This document shows, one piece after another, positions 39,739-49,419 of a DNA stretch of 64,000 bases. Positions within the stretch are counted from its first letter, which is position 1; each line of letters begins with the position of its first letter. The DNA is from Halomonas sp. HL-93. Lineage in GTDB: Bacteria; Pseudomonadota; Gammaproteobacteria; Pseudomonadales; Halomonadaceae. The stretch covers positions 3,906,001 through 3,970,000 of the forward strand of contig NZ_LT593974.1 in NCBI RefSeq assembly GCF_900086985.1, read 5' to 3'. The translations under genes were made by a program, and so were the position numbers. A model generated the notes under the pieces. It was not told where the DNA came from, did not search any database, and was given only the letters and a program-made list of their open reading frames with translations.

Positions 39739-40611
39739 TCATGGCCATGTAAAGTGCTTAGGTGATTCGTGAGGATCTAGTGTGCCGGGTTCTGTCTCGG
39801 GCACACAATGTGGCAGCGCTTCCACCACACGTTCAAGCGCTTCAGCGCCATGCGTATGCTCGGTTACTTTTTCCCACCACGCTCTATGGACAGCTTTAAC
39901 TTTCACCGGCACTGACGGCAAGCCTAGATATTGCGCCATCGCTAATCGATGTAGACCACGGTTTATTTTTATCAACTTTCCCTCACGACTTACGGCTACT
40001 CCGAGTTCATCCTTTCCCTTGCTAAGATCAAAACCATTCAGCCTCATATCATCGATAAAACCCAAATACACATCTAGAAACTTTAGTATCTTTTCATCAG
40101 TATTTAGAATTACTTTTCTATGGTGGCAAGACCAAGGCTTCCCAGCTTCAATCTTTTTTTTGGCCTCTTTAAAAAAGTGAGTTTGACTAAGATCATATCG
40201 ACAATACGCTATGTCAGTAACAAAACGATAACGACTATTGGTGCGCAAGTCACCTCTACTCAAATCCCAGTCACCCTTCCAAATAAAACAGGAAGAAGAT
40301 GGTTGATCACGACTATGAAAACCAGACCAGTTCCTTATCTTTATTAATTCACGCGGATCAATATAAACAAACAAATCATCTGGCAATTCGTACTCAATAC
40401 CACGTCTTAGAAGACCTTTTTTTTCAAGCAAGCTACTGAAATGCCCTTCTCTCATCCAAGTCTTTGTAAGATTTTTCTCAACTGGGAAAAAAAACGTATT
40501 ATAAAGAGCATCTCTTAGCCTAACCTGAGCAAGGTATCTTGCATGATAAAAGAAGACCTCTTCTTTTTTATTAATGTGGGAAAACTCGTTTTTCTGATAA
40601 AAAAAACTCAT
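39739..40611 (-). CDS. Uncharacterised protein with a ParB-like segment, in LPS cluster
   Basis: 290-aa protein I do not recognise as a named family. The C-terminal part (about 200-248) reads DELGVAVSREGKLIKINRGL then HRLAMAQYLGLPSVPVKVKA, which resembles the ParB/Srx fold core where an isoleucine-rich strand is followed by GxHR (here Arg218, His221, Arg222). The first 190 residues are rich in Phe, Tyr, Lys and Arg, with no membrane helix. The ATG at 40611 has GAGG nine bases upstream. It lies at the edge of the AT-rich insert next to glycosyltransferases, so a role in polysaccharide modification is possible but unproven. Confidence 0.8.
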   Translation of the reverse strand: MSFFYQKNEFSHINKKEEVFFYHARYLAQVRLRDALYNTFFFPVEKNLTKTWMREGHFSSLLEKKGLLRRGIEYELPDDLFVYIDPRELIKIRNWSGFHSRDQPSSSCFIWKGDWDLSRGDLRTNSRYRFVTDIAYCRYDLSQTHFFKEAKKKIEAGKPWSCHHRKVILNTDEKILKFLDVYLGFIDDMRLNGFDLSKGKDELGVAVSREGKLIKINRGLHRLAMAQYLGLPSVPVKVKAVHRAWWEKVTEHTHGAEALERVVEALPHCVPETEPGTLDPHESPKHFTWP

Positions 40612-40667
40612 ATTAGTTATCCTCAAAAAAAATAACAAACGTATAACCGAGATTTTATAGAGAATGA

Positions 40668-41783
40668 TTAACTTATATTTTTTTGCTGATAAACAGAGAG
40701 TATCTTCTGATAGTTATTTTCCATAATTTCATTGACATCCAGCTTTAATGCAAGCGCTCGACATTTTTCTCTTAATATTTCACTACCTTTCATATCTGTC
40801 CACTTTAACATTGCTGAAAATAATTCTTCAGCATTCACCTCTGAGCCGACTACTGTTGATACATCAGGCGTTAACACTTCTTTTGCCCCACAGTTTTCCG
40901 AGGTAATCACAGGTGTGCCACAAGATAATGCTTCTAATACAGTAAAGCCAAAAGGTTCGTACAAGGCCGGCAAGACATAACAATCTGACATTGAAAAATA
41001 CACTTCTGGCTTATTACTTTCACCTAAAAATTTACAATTATCGGCAATACCTAAATCGACGGCCATTTTTTTATAATCATCTTTCTGACTATCTCTCCCG
41101 ACAATCAGAAGATTGGCATTAATATTGATTTTTGAAAAAGCTTCAAGCGTTTGTTTTAACCCTTTCCTTTTATATCCGGTACCTAAAAATAAAAACAACA
41201 TTTTCTTATCATCAATGTTGAGTTTAGCCTTAAGCGATGTAACCTCTTTAGACAGCGTCTGTCTATTAAAACGTGCTGTGTCTACAAAATTATGTATGAC
41301 GGAAATTTTATCTTTTGATACTTGATAAGCTTCAGCAACCTCATCAGCGCTTTTAAACGAGTTCGTCACAATATGATGATAAGCACCTAATGCCATGCCC
41401 TTTTTTTCAATTCTCACCGCGACTCGATCTTTTAACCGGGGCGTTTTACGTTTAATATATTTAAGGTGATGCAACGCGGTGCCCCCGCCAATTCTGAGCA
41501 TGTCATGTGTCCATGTCTTACCAAGACCATATACAAAGTCATAGTCTGAAACTTTAATATGCTTTTCGACTGCTTGAGCAAATCGCCAAATTCGGTGTGC
41601 TTTACCAAAACTAAAGGGGCGTAATCGAACAAACTTAATGGCTGGGTGCGAGGCTTCAACATGTGACCTGCAAATAATAGTAACGTCTTCCCCTCTTTCA
41701 GCTAGGTGTCTTGATAGGTGGTTCAAAAAAAGCTCTGTTCCACCTGAATGGGCATGACGCATATGGACTAATGCTATCTTCAT
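40668..41783 (-). CDS. Glycosyltransferase family 4, LPS core type (WaaG-like)
   Basis: 371-aa GT-B enzyme. The N terminus MKIALVHMRHAHSGGTELFL binds acceptor; IGGGTALHHLKYIKRKTP resembles the WaaG/RfaG loop; VIHNFVDTARF, FLFLGTGYKRKGLKQTLEAF and LPALYEPFGFTVLEALSCGT with the E-x7-E motif form the donor site. It probably adds glucose or another hexose to the heptose region of the core, but donor and acceptor are unknown. AT-rich codon use marks it as part of the insert. It lies 18 bp after the GT2 gene. Confidence 0.88.
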   Translation of the reverse strand: MKIALVHMRHAHSGGTELFLNHLSRHLAERGEDVTIICRSHVEASHPAIKFVRLRPFSFGKAHRIWRFAQAVEKHIKVSDYDFVYGLGKTWTHDMLRIGGGTALHHLKYIKRKTPRLKDRVAVRIEKKGMALGAYHHIVTNSFKSADEVAEAYQVSKDKISVIHNFVDTARFNRQTLSKEVTSLKAKLNIDDKKMLFLFLGTGYKRKGLKQTLEAFSKININANLLIVGRDSQKDDYKKMAVDLGIADNCKFLGESNKPEVYFSMSDCYVLPALYEPFGFTVLEALSCGTPVITSENCGAKEVLTPDVSTVVGSEVNAEELFSAMLKWTDMKGSEILREKCRALALKLDVNEIMENNYQKILSVYQQKNIS

Positions 41784-41801
41784 AGTTAATTACCTTCAAA
41801 C

Positions 41802-42551
41802 TTATTCATCACTGTAATTTTTTATATACTTCCAAAAAACACCGTTGGCATTCGCCACGGCGATTACTAAGCCTCTCCACCCATCAAGAAAGCCTAGCTT
41901 GAAAAAATACGTACGTATAAAAGCAAATATAGACTTAAATAAAATACTAACAGGCGAGTATTTTTTTAACTTTCCCGACTGAGCGCGAAGAGAAGAGTAG
42001 CGGTTAATTTTTTCAAGAAATTGGGACAAGTCAGTAACAGCTGAATGTTGAATGCAACCATTAAGACGATAAACGCTGGCGCTACTATCAATCGCAACCG
42101 ACTCATGAACCATTACATCGTTAAAGTTATACTCGCATCTATTAAATAATCTAACTAGCCAATCATTTCCCCAACCAGAGTGACGCACAGGTCGTCCTAG
42201 CATCCAATTCTCACGAAGCACTTCCCCAACATCGTGTGAGCATGCGTTTGGCAACCATTCCTCTAGACTATCAATAAATAACTTGTTGGGTTTTTCATCT
42301 GCATCAATCGATAAAACCCAGTCATTTTTAGCCAGTGATACTGCATGCTGCTTAGTTAACCCAAAGCCTAAAAAATCGCCCTGATATAATGATACATTAG
42401 AATAACGAGTAGCAATGCTTAAGGTGTCATCTGTTGAACCATTATCATAGATAACGACCTCTTCAAATTTATCAAGGGCATCCAGCGTCATTGATAGAGT
42501 CTGCGAAGCATTGAGGGTAATAATAACGACACTCACCCCTATGTTCATCAT
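41802..42551 (-). CDS. Glycosyltransferase family 2, WaaE/KdtX-like
   Basis: 249-aa GT-A enzyme. VSVVIITLNASQTLSMTLDA begins the fold, VVIYDNGSTDDTL and SIDADEKPN (Asp83, Asp85) bind the nucleotide sugar and metal. The segment GRPVRHSGWGNDWLVRLFNR and VMVHESV are typical of WaaE-type enzymes, which add beta-1,4-glucose to heptose I. The ATG at 42551 has AGGA seven bases before it. It is divergent from the GT4 gene at 42623 and followed by another GT4 gene in the same direction. Confidence 0.88.
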   Translation of the reverse strand: MMNIGVSVVIITLNASQTLSMTLDALDKFEEVVIYDNGSTDDTLSIATRYSNVSLYQGDFLGFGLTKQHAVSLAKNDWVLSIDADEKPNKLFIDSLEEWLPNACSHDVGEVLRENWMLGRPVRHSGWGNDWLVRLFNRCEYNFNDVMVHESVAIDSSASVYRLNGCIQHSAVTDLSQFLEKINRYSSLRAQSGKLKKYSPVSILFKSIFAFIRTYFFKLGFLDGWRGLVIAVANANGVFWKYIKNYSDE

Positions 42552-42622
42552 CAGTAAATCCTTTTTTCGAGGAGAGACAGTGTTATGATAGCGTTAAAAT
42601 GTAAAATGCGTTGGAGCCATAC

Positions 42623-43657
42623 TTGCACATTATACACGTTAATTTGGCAAAGGGTTTTCGCGGTGGTGAACGGCAAACGATCCTGCTGATTAAAGCCCTT
42701 GCGGTCCATGCGCATGTGGCTTCTCAGACTCTCGTTTGTCAGCCTGACTCGCCCATGCGTGTGGAGCTATCAGAAGTACCTAATTTGCGTATCGTCACAG
42801 CTAAACACCAGTTAATGGGGCACCATGCTACAGGCCAAGCCAGTATTGTCCATGCTCATGAAGCAAAAGCAGTACACTGGGCTTGGTTTCACCGTGTACT
42901 ATACAAAACGGAATATATAATTACTCGTCGCGTTGACACCCCCATTAAACGAAAACCCTCTAACTTACTGTTCTATAAAAAGGCGCATTTCTGTGTTGCG
43001 ATTTCTAATGTAATCGCTAACGAATTGTCGTCGTTGAATTCCAAACCAATACCCGTTATTCCAAGCGCTTTCACACCTTCCTCACCAAATCCAGAAATAG
43101 CTGCAACACTTCGCCATCAGTACCCAGATCGATTTATAATAGGCCATATCGGCGCTTTAGTTGATCGACACAAAGGTCAGCGTGTTCTAATAGAGGCTGC
43201 AAAGCTAGTAGAGAAAGAGCACCCAAACTTATTATTTTTATTCTTTGGTCAAGGAGAGGATGAAACAGCACTCCAGAAAGAAAGCTATCATTTAAAAAAT
43301 GTTAAATGGATGGGATTTAAATCTAATATATTTGACTACATAAGCGCGTTCGATATTTTTGCTTTTCCATCCCGTAACGAAGGTTTAGGATCTATTTTAC
43401 TTGACGTTATGAACGCAGAAGTACCCATTATCGCAAGCGACGTAGGTGGTATACCGGATATTATAAAACAGAAAGAGACAGGAATTTTAATTCCTCCTAA
43501 TAATGTAAATGAATTAAAAGAAGCCATTATCACGCTATATAAAGACCGATCCCTGATGGCTAAAATTTCCTCAAACGCATTGTTAAATTTAGAAAAATAC
43601 GCATCGAGCACGATGGCAGAATCATATCTCCGTCTGTACCAAAATGTTAGACACTAG
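42623..43657 (+). CDS. Glycosyltransferase family 4 in LPS cluster
   Basis: 344-aa GT-B enzyme. No ATG fits: the start is taken as TTG at 42623 because GGAG lies six bases before it and the product then begins MHIIHVNLAKGFRGGERQTI, a normal GT4 N terminus; a TTG at 42611 is the alternative. IIGHIGALVDRHKGQRVLIE and FPSRNEGLGSILLDVMNAEV (E-x7-D variant of E-x7-E) form the donor site. The last 36 bp overlap the convergent gene at 43622. The first half is richer in G+C than the second. Confidence 0.86.
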   Translation: MHIIHVNLAKGFRGGERQTILLIKALAVHAHVASQTLVCQPDSPMRVELSEVPNLRIVTAKHQLMGHHATGQASIVHAHEAKAVHWAWFHRVLYKTEYIITRRVDTPIKRKPSNLLFYKKAHFCVAISNVIANELSSLNSKPIPVIPSAFTPSSPNPEIAATLRHQYPDRFIIGHIGALVDRHKGQRVLIEAAKLVEKEHPNLLFLFFGQGEDETALQKESYHLKNVKWMGFKSNIFDYISAFDIFAFPSRNEGLGSILLDVMNAEVPIIASDVGGIPDIIKQKETGILIPPNNVNELKEAIITLYKDRSLMAKISSNALLNLEKYASSTMAESYLRLYQNVRH

Positions 43658-44632
43658 GATTTCCTTTCGCTCTAAATATATGTCACTTGTTGGATATCCA
43701 TCTTTATAGGTTTGTTTTGAAACATAAGAATTCAAAAAACAATCAATTGAATCTTGATTGTTGCAAAATTTATTAGGAAGTCTAAAAAAGTTTTCTTGTT
43801 CAAAATCATCAAGTGATGTATTCATGCTTTCATTTAAAAAGTAAGCCAGTGCAAAATACGGCATGAAGCCATATCTTTCTGCGTCATACACACTTTCCGC
43901 ATAAATTCTATAAGGATAACTTTTTTCAAAACCTAATTTACGCATCATTTTTTTGCTGTTAGAGACAAAAATCGTGGTATTCCGTTCCTTTAATAAAAAA
44001 TCTAAATAAAGAAAAAACGTCTTAGCAATTACTGGTGATCCTTTTTCCGCATACATAAACCATACTTCAAGGGGCCTGCTTTTTACTTCTTTTTGCCTAA
44101 ACATAAAAAAATCGGTTTTATCTTTAATATTTGGCAGCCATTGTTTAAGTGGTTTAATGCAAAAACTAGTGGCATCTGCCCAGATACCGCCAAACTTAGT
44201 CAACAAGTAAGTTCTTAATAAATCCGACTTATTGGCTTTTGTTAAACGTATTTTACACAAATCAAATACAGCATTAAATTCAAACCCCAGTTTGCTTTTA
44301 ATATTTTCATCATTTAAAAGCACCACCTTATAGTCTGGGTTTAATTTTTTCCAAGAGATATAGCTAAGTTGGACAACCTCAGGAGCTTCCTCTATATGCG
44401 AGTCCCAATACATCCATATTATTTTCGCATTATCACTTGCCTCATAACGGGTAATGCATGCTTCTTTTAAAAACCTTATGGCATTTTCAGATTTTTCCTT
44501 TAACTTTTCACTTTCAAACGCTTTACCAATACCATGGGCTAACCTATATTTCTTGTCAATGAACGAAGACTTTTTCCTTAGGTTAATAAATTTCTTCTCG
44601 AAAAAATTACTTCTAAAAAATTTTCTTAGCAT
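43622..44632 (-). CDS. Capsular polysaccharide synthesis-type glycosyltransferase (DXD sugar transferase)
   Basis: 336-aa protein of the Gly_transf_sug/Caps_synth type. IIWMYWDSHIEEAPEVVQLS opens the fold, WKKLNPDYKVVLLNDEN follows, and KSDLLRTYLLTKFGGIWADA with Asp153 is the shortened DxD signature. The donor and acceptor are unknown. It is strongly AT-rich, and its 3' end overlaps that of the rightward GT4 gene by 36 bp. It follows the 286-aa gene at 44645 by 12 bp on the same strand, so the two probably form a unit. Confidence 0.85.
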   Translation of the reverse strand: MLRKFFRSNFFEKKFINLRKKSSFIDKKYRLAHGIGKAFESEKLKEKSENAIRFLKEACITRYEASDNAKIIWMYWDSHIEEAPEVVQLSYISWKKLNPDYKVVLLNDENIKSKLGFEFNAVFDLCKIRLTKANKSDLLRTYLLTKFGGIWADATSFCIKPLKQWLPNIKDKTDFFMFRQKEVKSRPLEVWFMYAEKGSPVIAKTFFLYLDFLLKERNTTIFVSNSKKMMRKLGFEKSYPYRIYAESVYDAERYGFMPYFALAYFLNESMNTSLDDFEQENFFRLPNKFCNNQDSIDCFLNSYVSKQTYKDGYPTSDIYLERKEILVSNILVQTEI

Positions 44633-44644
44633 CGATTAATTCCA

Positions 44645-45505
44645 TCATAAGTTTATTTTGTAATAATCCATAACGTTAGCTATTTGCTTATCGTTATAAC
44701 CCCTATCGACATTTAGTTTATTCAGGCCCTCAGAATACCCATCTGACAACTCAACAAACTCTCTAAAATCTCTACCTTCAGCATTTATAATTTTAGTCTT
44801 ATTCAATTTTGCCATAAAGAAAAGCCATACATCATCTGCATAAGGACAAATTTCAGTAAATATTTCTTTTTTAACCACATCTTTATGTAGAGAGTTTGGA
44901 GGATATAGAATTGCACCGCACCCTGTTAAGAATATATTATCACTATTATTTTTCGTTTCCTTTATCCACTTTTTATACGCCATCACCTTGCCTTTCTTAT
45001 AAGTAATCTCATGTGCTCTATTTCCTATTATTGAAGTAGGGTTTTTTTTATGCTCATTTACCAATAATTCGATTGTATCCGCGGGATATAAAACATCATC
45101 ATCTAATGTAATAATTACACTATTTGGGAAGTTTTCAATCGTTGGTATTATTTTTTTATAGCTTTTTATATCGTCGCAAAATCTCACCTCAAGGCCAAAT
45201 TCCATTCTTTCTTTAATTGAAATAGGCAAGTTATTATTATCAAACTCATCCTCAGCAAGCCAAAGTATTACCCTGTTAGGTAACACTGTTTGCTGGCAAA
45301 TAGTTTCAAGCACCAAGTACACATCATGAATTCTCTTAGAATATGTAGTTAAGCTTACAACCAGTTCTTGATCTATAACACTATCTTCTTTAGTTAACCT
45401 CTTGAGTTTTTTCGCATCAACCTGACATTGATTTTTAACTACCGCTTTCTTTACAAGGGTATCTATTTTATTAATATTTTTCTTTTGCGTTTTCTTAAAA
45501 AACAT
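44645..45505 (-). CDS. Putative GT-A glycosyltransferase in LPS cluster
   Basis: 286-aa protein. VVSLTTYSKRIHDVYLVLET, then VILWLAEDEF, and SVIITLDDDVLYP with Asp135-137 look like a nucleotide-diphospho-sugar transferase fold with a metal-binding DDD; FLTGCGAILYPPNSL and CPYADDVWLFFMAKL resemble the acceptor half of similar enzymes. Specific function is not recognisable. It is the most AT-rich gene in the window: a sample 60-base line (45001-45060) has 17 G+C. It heads the leftward pair with the gene at 43622. Confidence 0.78.
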   Translation of the reverse strand: MFFKKTQKKNINKIDTLVKKAVVKNQCQVDAKKLKRLTKEDSVIDQELVVSLTTYSKRIHDVYLVLETICQQTVLPNRVILWLAEDEFDNNNLPISIKERMEFGLEVRFCDDIKSYKKIIPTIENFPNSVIITLDDDVLYPADTIELLVNEHKKNPTSIIGNRAHEITYKKGKVMAYKKWIKETKNNSDNIFLTGCGAILYPPNSLHKDVVKKEIFTEICPYADDVWLFFMAKLNKTKIINAEGRDFREFVELSDGYSEGLNKLNVDRGYNDKQIANVMDYYKINL

Positions 45506-45673
45506 TTTGCTCTACTCACTTTGTAAAAGTAACTTTCAAAATATTTATAACTGACTGTATTTTCTATTTTCAAGAATATATTATACTCGTTATATAATTA
45601 GTCGACAGACCATCTTTACAGACATGGTCAAGGGCATATCTTTTGTCACCCTCTGCCCCATCATAGGAGACGC

Positions 45674-47326
45674 ATGATCGCGTTTATACGTCAAAAACCC
45701 TCTGCATGGTTGCCCGTTACAGTCATCGGCCTATGCCTTGGCTATGCTATCACCGTACTCACTCGCTTACCTTGGTGGACGCTGTTCTTCTTTGCGATGG
45801 TATGGATAGGTATCGGCCTTAAATTACGCTGGGGTCGTCCACTCAATGCACGTTATCGCAAAGTATGGCCCTGGTCACTCGCGCCGTTAAGCTTATGGGG
45901 CATCTATGTCTACCTAGCGGACAGTTTCGGCAACGTCGATTTAGGGGCTGTGTTTTTCCATCTCCAGGCGGGAATGGCGGAGCACGGCGGTGCAGGAAAG
46001 TTGATTATCGCCGTTGTTTACACACTCAGCATGCTTGCTGTATTGGCTTCTGTCACCTGGTTATCGCGCCATGACCAACGTTGGCGATTGACGGAGCGCT
46101 TCTTGGCGCTTGGGTTGCTCGCCAGCAATCCTTTGCTTTTCGGTCTAGGCCAGCGTAGTGCGGCCGTGGTAGCCGACGACGCCGATTGGCTTGATCATCG
46201 CTATGTCGCCCCACCTTCGTCTGATCAAGACGACGCCCCCAACTTGCTGTTACTTTACTTAGAGAGTATCGAGCGAACCTATAGCGATCCCCAGTTTGGT
46301 GATGCCTACAACGACCTTAACCGTCTGGGTGAGCGAGGCATTGTCTTTGAAGGCGTTCAGCAAATGGAGAATACCGGCTGGACCATGGCGGGCATGATCG
46401 CAAGCCAATGCGGTGTACCTTTAATGCCTGCCGGACTTCTCCACGACAGTCAGTTCGAGCCTTTAAAGAGCGTGGTGCCAGGTATTGATTGTCTCGGCGA
46501 TATCTTAGCCGCTCAGGGATATCGACTCAGCTATTTAGGCGGTGCCAGCACAGAGTTTGCCGGTAAGGGGCTATTTTACCGCGGGCACGGGTTTCAGTCA
46601 GTTAAAGGTAAAGAGGAGTTGGAGCGTCAGCTAAATGACTCAGAGTACGTAAACAGTTGGGGAATATACGACGACAGCCTTTACGACATGACTGTCGATG
46701 AAATTCGCCGCCTTGAGGATGCTGATGACGGGCCTTGGGGCGTGGTAAACCTGAGCATTGCAGGCCATGCACCCAGTGGATTTCCTGCACAGAGTTGTCT
46801 CGATCGTCAGGGGCCATTTGATGAGCAAGACATCCTTTATTCGGTCGAGTGCTCTGCTTGGCTGGCACGCAAGCTTATTGATCGCCTGGAAGATGAAGGA
46901 TTGCTGGACAATACCGTCGTAGCAATCATGAGTGACCACCTCACCATGCGCGTATCAGTATGGGACCAGCTAACCATGCTGGACCGCGAAAACACCTTTA
47001 TGCTGATAGGCGATCACTTGCATCCCCAGCGTATTCAACGTGATGCAACTATGTTGGATGTCTTCCCCACGATTCTTGAAGCACTCGGCCTTAGTCTTGA
47101 AGAGCATCGGGCTGGGCTTGGCACCTCACTGCTTAGCGATCAAGAAACCCTGGTCGAGCGACATGGTTTCGAGACGTTAAACGAGCGCTTACGCGAGGAA
47201 ACCGCGTTGCAACATCGCCTCTGGGAAGGCCTTGCCCCACAGCGTCGCGATACTGACAGCACCCCGCAGGAGCAAGTGATTGAAACGCCCGCAGACCAAA
47301 CAGAAGAAGTCGATATTATGCGTTAA
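45674..47326 (+). CDS. opgB: LTA synthase-family transferase, phosphoglycerol transferase I-like (OpgB/MdoB)
   Basis: 550-aa inner-membrane protein: about five membrane segments up to residue 160, then a periplasmic alkaline-phosphatase-fold domain. LLLLYLESIERTYSD (Glu197) is the first metal motif, and MENTGWTMAGMIASQCGVPL contains the expected Thr nucleophile; this block closely resembles E. coli OpgB. IAGHAPSG and VVAIMSDHLTM hold further metal ligands. OpgB puts phosphoglycerol on osmoregulated glucans; here, inside an LPS locus, LPS could be the acceptor, so the symbol is tentative. AGGAG precedes the ATG. Normal G+C returns from here. Confidence 0.85.
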   Translation: MIAFIRQKPSAWLPVTVIGLCLGYAITVLTRLPWWTLFFFAMVWIGIGLKLRWGRPLNARYRKVWPWSLAPLSLWGIYVYLADSFGNVDLGAVFFHLQAGMAEHGGAGKLIIAVVYTLSMLAVLASVTWLSRHDQRWRLTERFLALGLLASNPLLFGLGQRSAAVVADDADWLDHRYVAPPSSDQDDAPNLLLLYLESIERTYSDPQFGDAYNDLNRLGERGIVFEGVQQMENTGWTMAGMIASQCGVPLMPAGLLHDSQFEPLKSVVPGIDCLGDILAAQGYRLSYLGGASTEFAGKGLFYRGHGFQSVKGKEELERQLNDSEYVNSWGIYDDSLYDMTVDEIRRLEDADDGPWGVVNLSIAGHAPSGFPAQSCLDRQGPFDEQDILYSVECSAWLARKLIDRLEDEGLLDNTVVAIMSDHLTMRVSVWDQLTMLDRENTFMLIGDHLHPQRIQRDATMLDVFPTILEALGLSLEEHRAGLGTSLLSDQETLVERHGFETLNERLREETALQHRLWEGLAPQRRDTDSTPQEQVIETPADQTEEVDIMR

Positions 47327-48359
47327 CAATCACATTTTCACGCGGTCTATTAGCCACAATTGCTTGGTAGACCGAATCCACGTGTAGCTCATTTAAGCAG
47401 TTAGTGTGGCCCAATGGGCAAGTGCGCTCAAAGCATGGAGAGCAGGAAAGGCCAAGATAATGAATTACTGCATTATCGGTAAGTGGTGGCGTATAAGCAG
47501 GCGAAGAGGAACCGTAAAGCGCATGGATACGCACGCCTACCGCAGCCGCGACATGCATTAACCCGGAATCGTTAGTAACCACTTGGCGACAATCGGCTAG
47601 CAAATCGACGGCATCCACCAAGGATGTTTTACCACATAAATTGTGGGCTTGAGGGAGGCCCTTCACAATAGTCTCAGCAGCAGCGTGATCTTTTGGCCCG
47701 CCGAACACACGGACTTCATAGCCATTGGCAACCAGCGATTGAGCTAATTGATGAAAGTAAGCAAGCGGCCACTGCTTAGCTGGCCCATACTCAGCCCCCG
47801 GCATCATGCCAATCGCCGGGCGGGAGGAAAGCGCATGGGTCAAGCGCAAATTCACTAAATTGTCCCGGTCAATGAATAGCCGCGGCTTGGGTATGGCGAA
47901 GTTACCCTTCATAGCCTCATCAAGCGGCAAACCTAACGAAACGAACCGCTTTACAGTTTGATCCAATACTTGTTTATCCAGCTTGCGGCGCTCTTTCAAA
48001 AGACCATAGCGATGTTCACCCAGAAAACCAATCCGCTCGGGAATGCGTGCCATAAAGGGGACCAAGGCTGCTTTCCAGGACCTGGGTAGGACAATAGCGC
48101 GGTCAAAGCGCCCTTTTATACGACTGGCAAGATCACGGCGACTAGCAAGACCCAATTCTCCGTGGCCTACCGCTAAGGGAAGCACCTCATCCACCTCAGG
48201 CATGCGCTCTAAAATAGGCTGCGACCATGCCGGCGCCACCACACCAATGGTGGCCCGGGGGAACCGTGCTTTTAGGGTCATAAACAGGCTTTGGGCCATT
48301 ACCATATCGCCGACCCAGGAGGGGCCAATGACCAAAAGCCGCATTGCGGGATTAGCCAT
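47316..48359 (-). CDS. waaF: ADP-heptose--LPS heptosyltransferase II
   Basis: 347-aa GT9 enzyme adding the second heptose to the LPS inner core. [20 protein letters not shown] is the typical WaaF start; [20 protein letters not shown] is a near-diagnostic WaaF motif; [15 protein letters not shown] and [13 protein letters not shown] form the ADP-heptose site. It overlaps hldD by 8 bp (same strand) and convergent opgB by 11 bp. Confidence 0.96.
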   Translation of the reverse strand: MANPAMRLLVIGPSWVGDMVMAQSLFMTLKARFPRATIGVVAPAWSQPILERMPEVDEVLPLAVGHGELGLASRRDLASRIKGRFDRAIVLPRSWKAALVPFMARIPERIGFLGEHRYGLLKERRKLDKQVLDQTVKRFVSLGLPLDEAMKGNFAIPKPRLFIDRDNLVNLRLTHALSSRPAIGMMPGAEYGPAKQWPLAYFHQLAQSLVANGYEVRVFGGPKDHAAAETIVKGLPQAHNLCGKTSLVDAVDLLADCRQVVTNDSGLMHVAAAVGVRIHALYGSSSPAYTPPLTDNAVIHYLGLSCSPCFERTCPLGHTNCLNELHVDSVYQAIVANRPRENVIVNA

Positions 48360-49308
48360 TGAGCCACTCCAAATACGCTTTTACGCCCTGAGCAACGGTT
48401 TTGAACTCAACGTTGCAGCCTGCTGCACGTAGCTTGCTGATATCTGCCCGGGTATAGCTCTGGTAACGCCCTTTCAATTCTGCGGGGAAATCAATGTAAT
48501 CGATTTGCCCTTTAGCGTAGTAGTCGATTACCGCTTCACCAATCGCTTTAAACGGCTCGGCTCGGCCGGTGCCTAAATTGAAAATACCCGAGGCGCTGGG
48601 ATTATCTAAAAACCACAGGTTCACATCCACGACATCACCCACATAAACAAAGTCGCGGCTCTGCATACCAGCCTCATAACCCGCATAGGCGCCGAACAAT
48701 TTCAGGGATTCGCCATTACGGATCTGCAGGTGGTTATGGTACGCCACGCTGGCCATCTTGCCTTTATGCTGCTCGCGAGGGCCATACACATTGAAGTAAC
48801 GAAACCCCACCACCTGAGTGGTCAGTTCGTTCCACCGAGAACGTACATGCTGGTCAAACAGTAGCTTCGAGTAGCCATAAACGTTGAGCGGTTTTTCGCA
48901 TTCGGGTACTTCTTTGAATATCTCGCTTCCCCCGTAGGTAGCTGCCGACGAGGCGTAGAGGAACGGAATACCCAATTTTTCACAGTAATTGAGCAGTACC
49001 TTGGAATACTCGAAGTTATTTTCCATCATGTAATGCCCGTCCCATTCAGTGGTATCGGAACAGGCGCCTTCATGGAAAATGGCATCGATGGCCGGCAAGT
49101 CAGCCGACTCACCGCGAAGCGCTGACTTTACGCGCGCAAGAAAATCATCTTTATCCAGGTAATCGGCTAACGTACAGTCCGCCAAATTGACAAACTTGGT
49201 ACCGTCGCGAAGATCGTCGACAACCATCACATCGTTACGGCCACGCGCGTTAAGCGCTTTGACAATATTGGCTCCAATAAAACCCGCACCGCCTGTTACA
49301 ACAATCAT
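48352..49308 (-). CDS. hldD: ADP-L-glycero-D-manno-heptose 6-epimerase
   Basis: 318-aa SDR-family epimerase making ADP-L,D-heptose, the donor for WaaC and Waa[21 protein letters not shown] is the NADP fold, [12 protein letters not shown] is specific to Hld[11 protein letters not shown] and YGYSKLLFD give the Ser and YxxxK, and [16 protein letters not shown] closes the site. AAGGAG lies seven bases before the ATG at 49308; a TTG six codons upstream lacks this. It is divergent from glyQ and drives the hldD-waaF pair. Confidence 0.97.
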   Translation of the reverse strand: MIVVTGGAGFIGANIVKALNARGRNDVMVVDDLRDGTKFVNLADCTLADYLDKDDFLARVKSALRGESADLPAIDAIFHEGACSDTTEWDGHYMMENNFEYSKVLLNYCEKLGIPFLYASSAATYGGSEIFKEVPECEKPLNVYGYSKLLFDQHVRSRWNELTTQVVGFRYFNVYGPREQHKGKMASVAYHNHLQIRNGESLKLFGAYAGYEAGMQSRDFVYVGDVVDVNLWFLDNPSASGIFNLGTGRAEPFKAIGEAVIDYYAKGQIDYIDFPAELKGRYQSYTRADISKLRAAGCNVEFKTVAQGVKAYLEWLNG

Positions 49309-49374
49309 TTTCTTTCTCCTTGCCAAAAGCGGCTCTGTTGGCTTAAGCGCCTATAACCTATCTGCCTGGGATTG

Positions 49375-49380
49375 TATACT
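49375..49380 (+). promoter_or_regulatory. Putative glyQ -10 box
   Basis: TATACT directly preceded by TG. RNA would start near 49387, leaving about 33 nt before the ATG at 49420 and almost none before the ATG at 49390. No convincing -35 was found. Confidence 0.35.
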
Positions 49381-49419
49381 TGACGGCTTATGAATTCATG
49401 GCCAACGGTGCTTTCCGCG

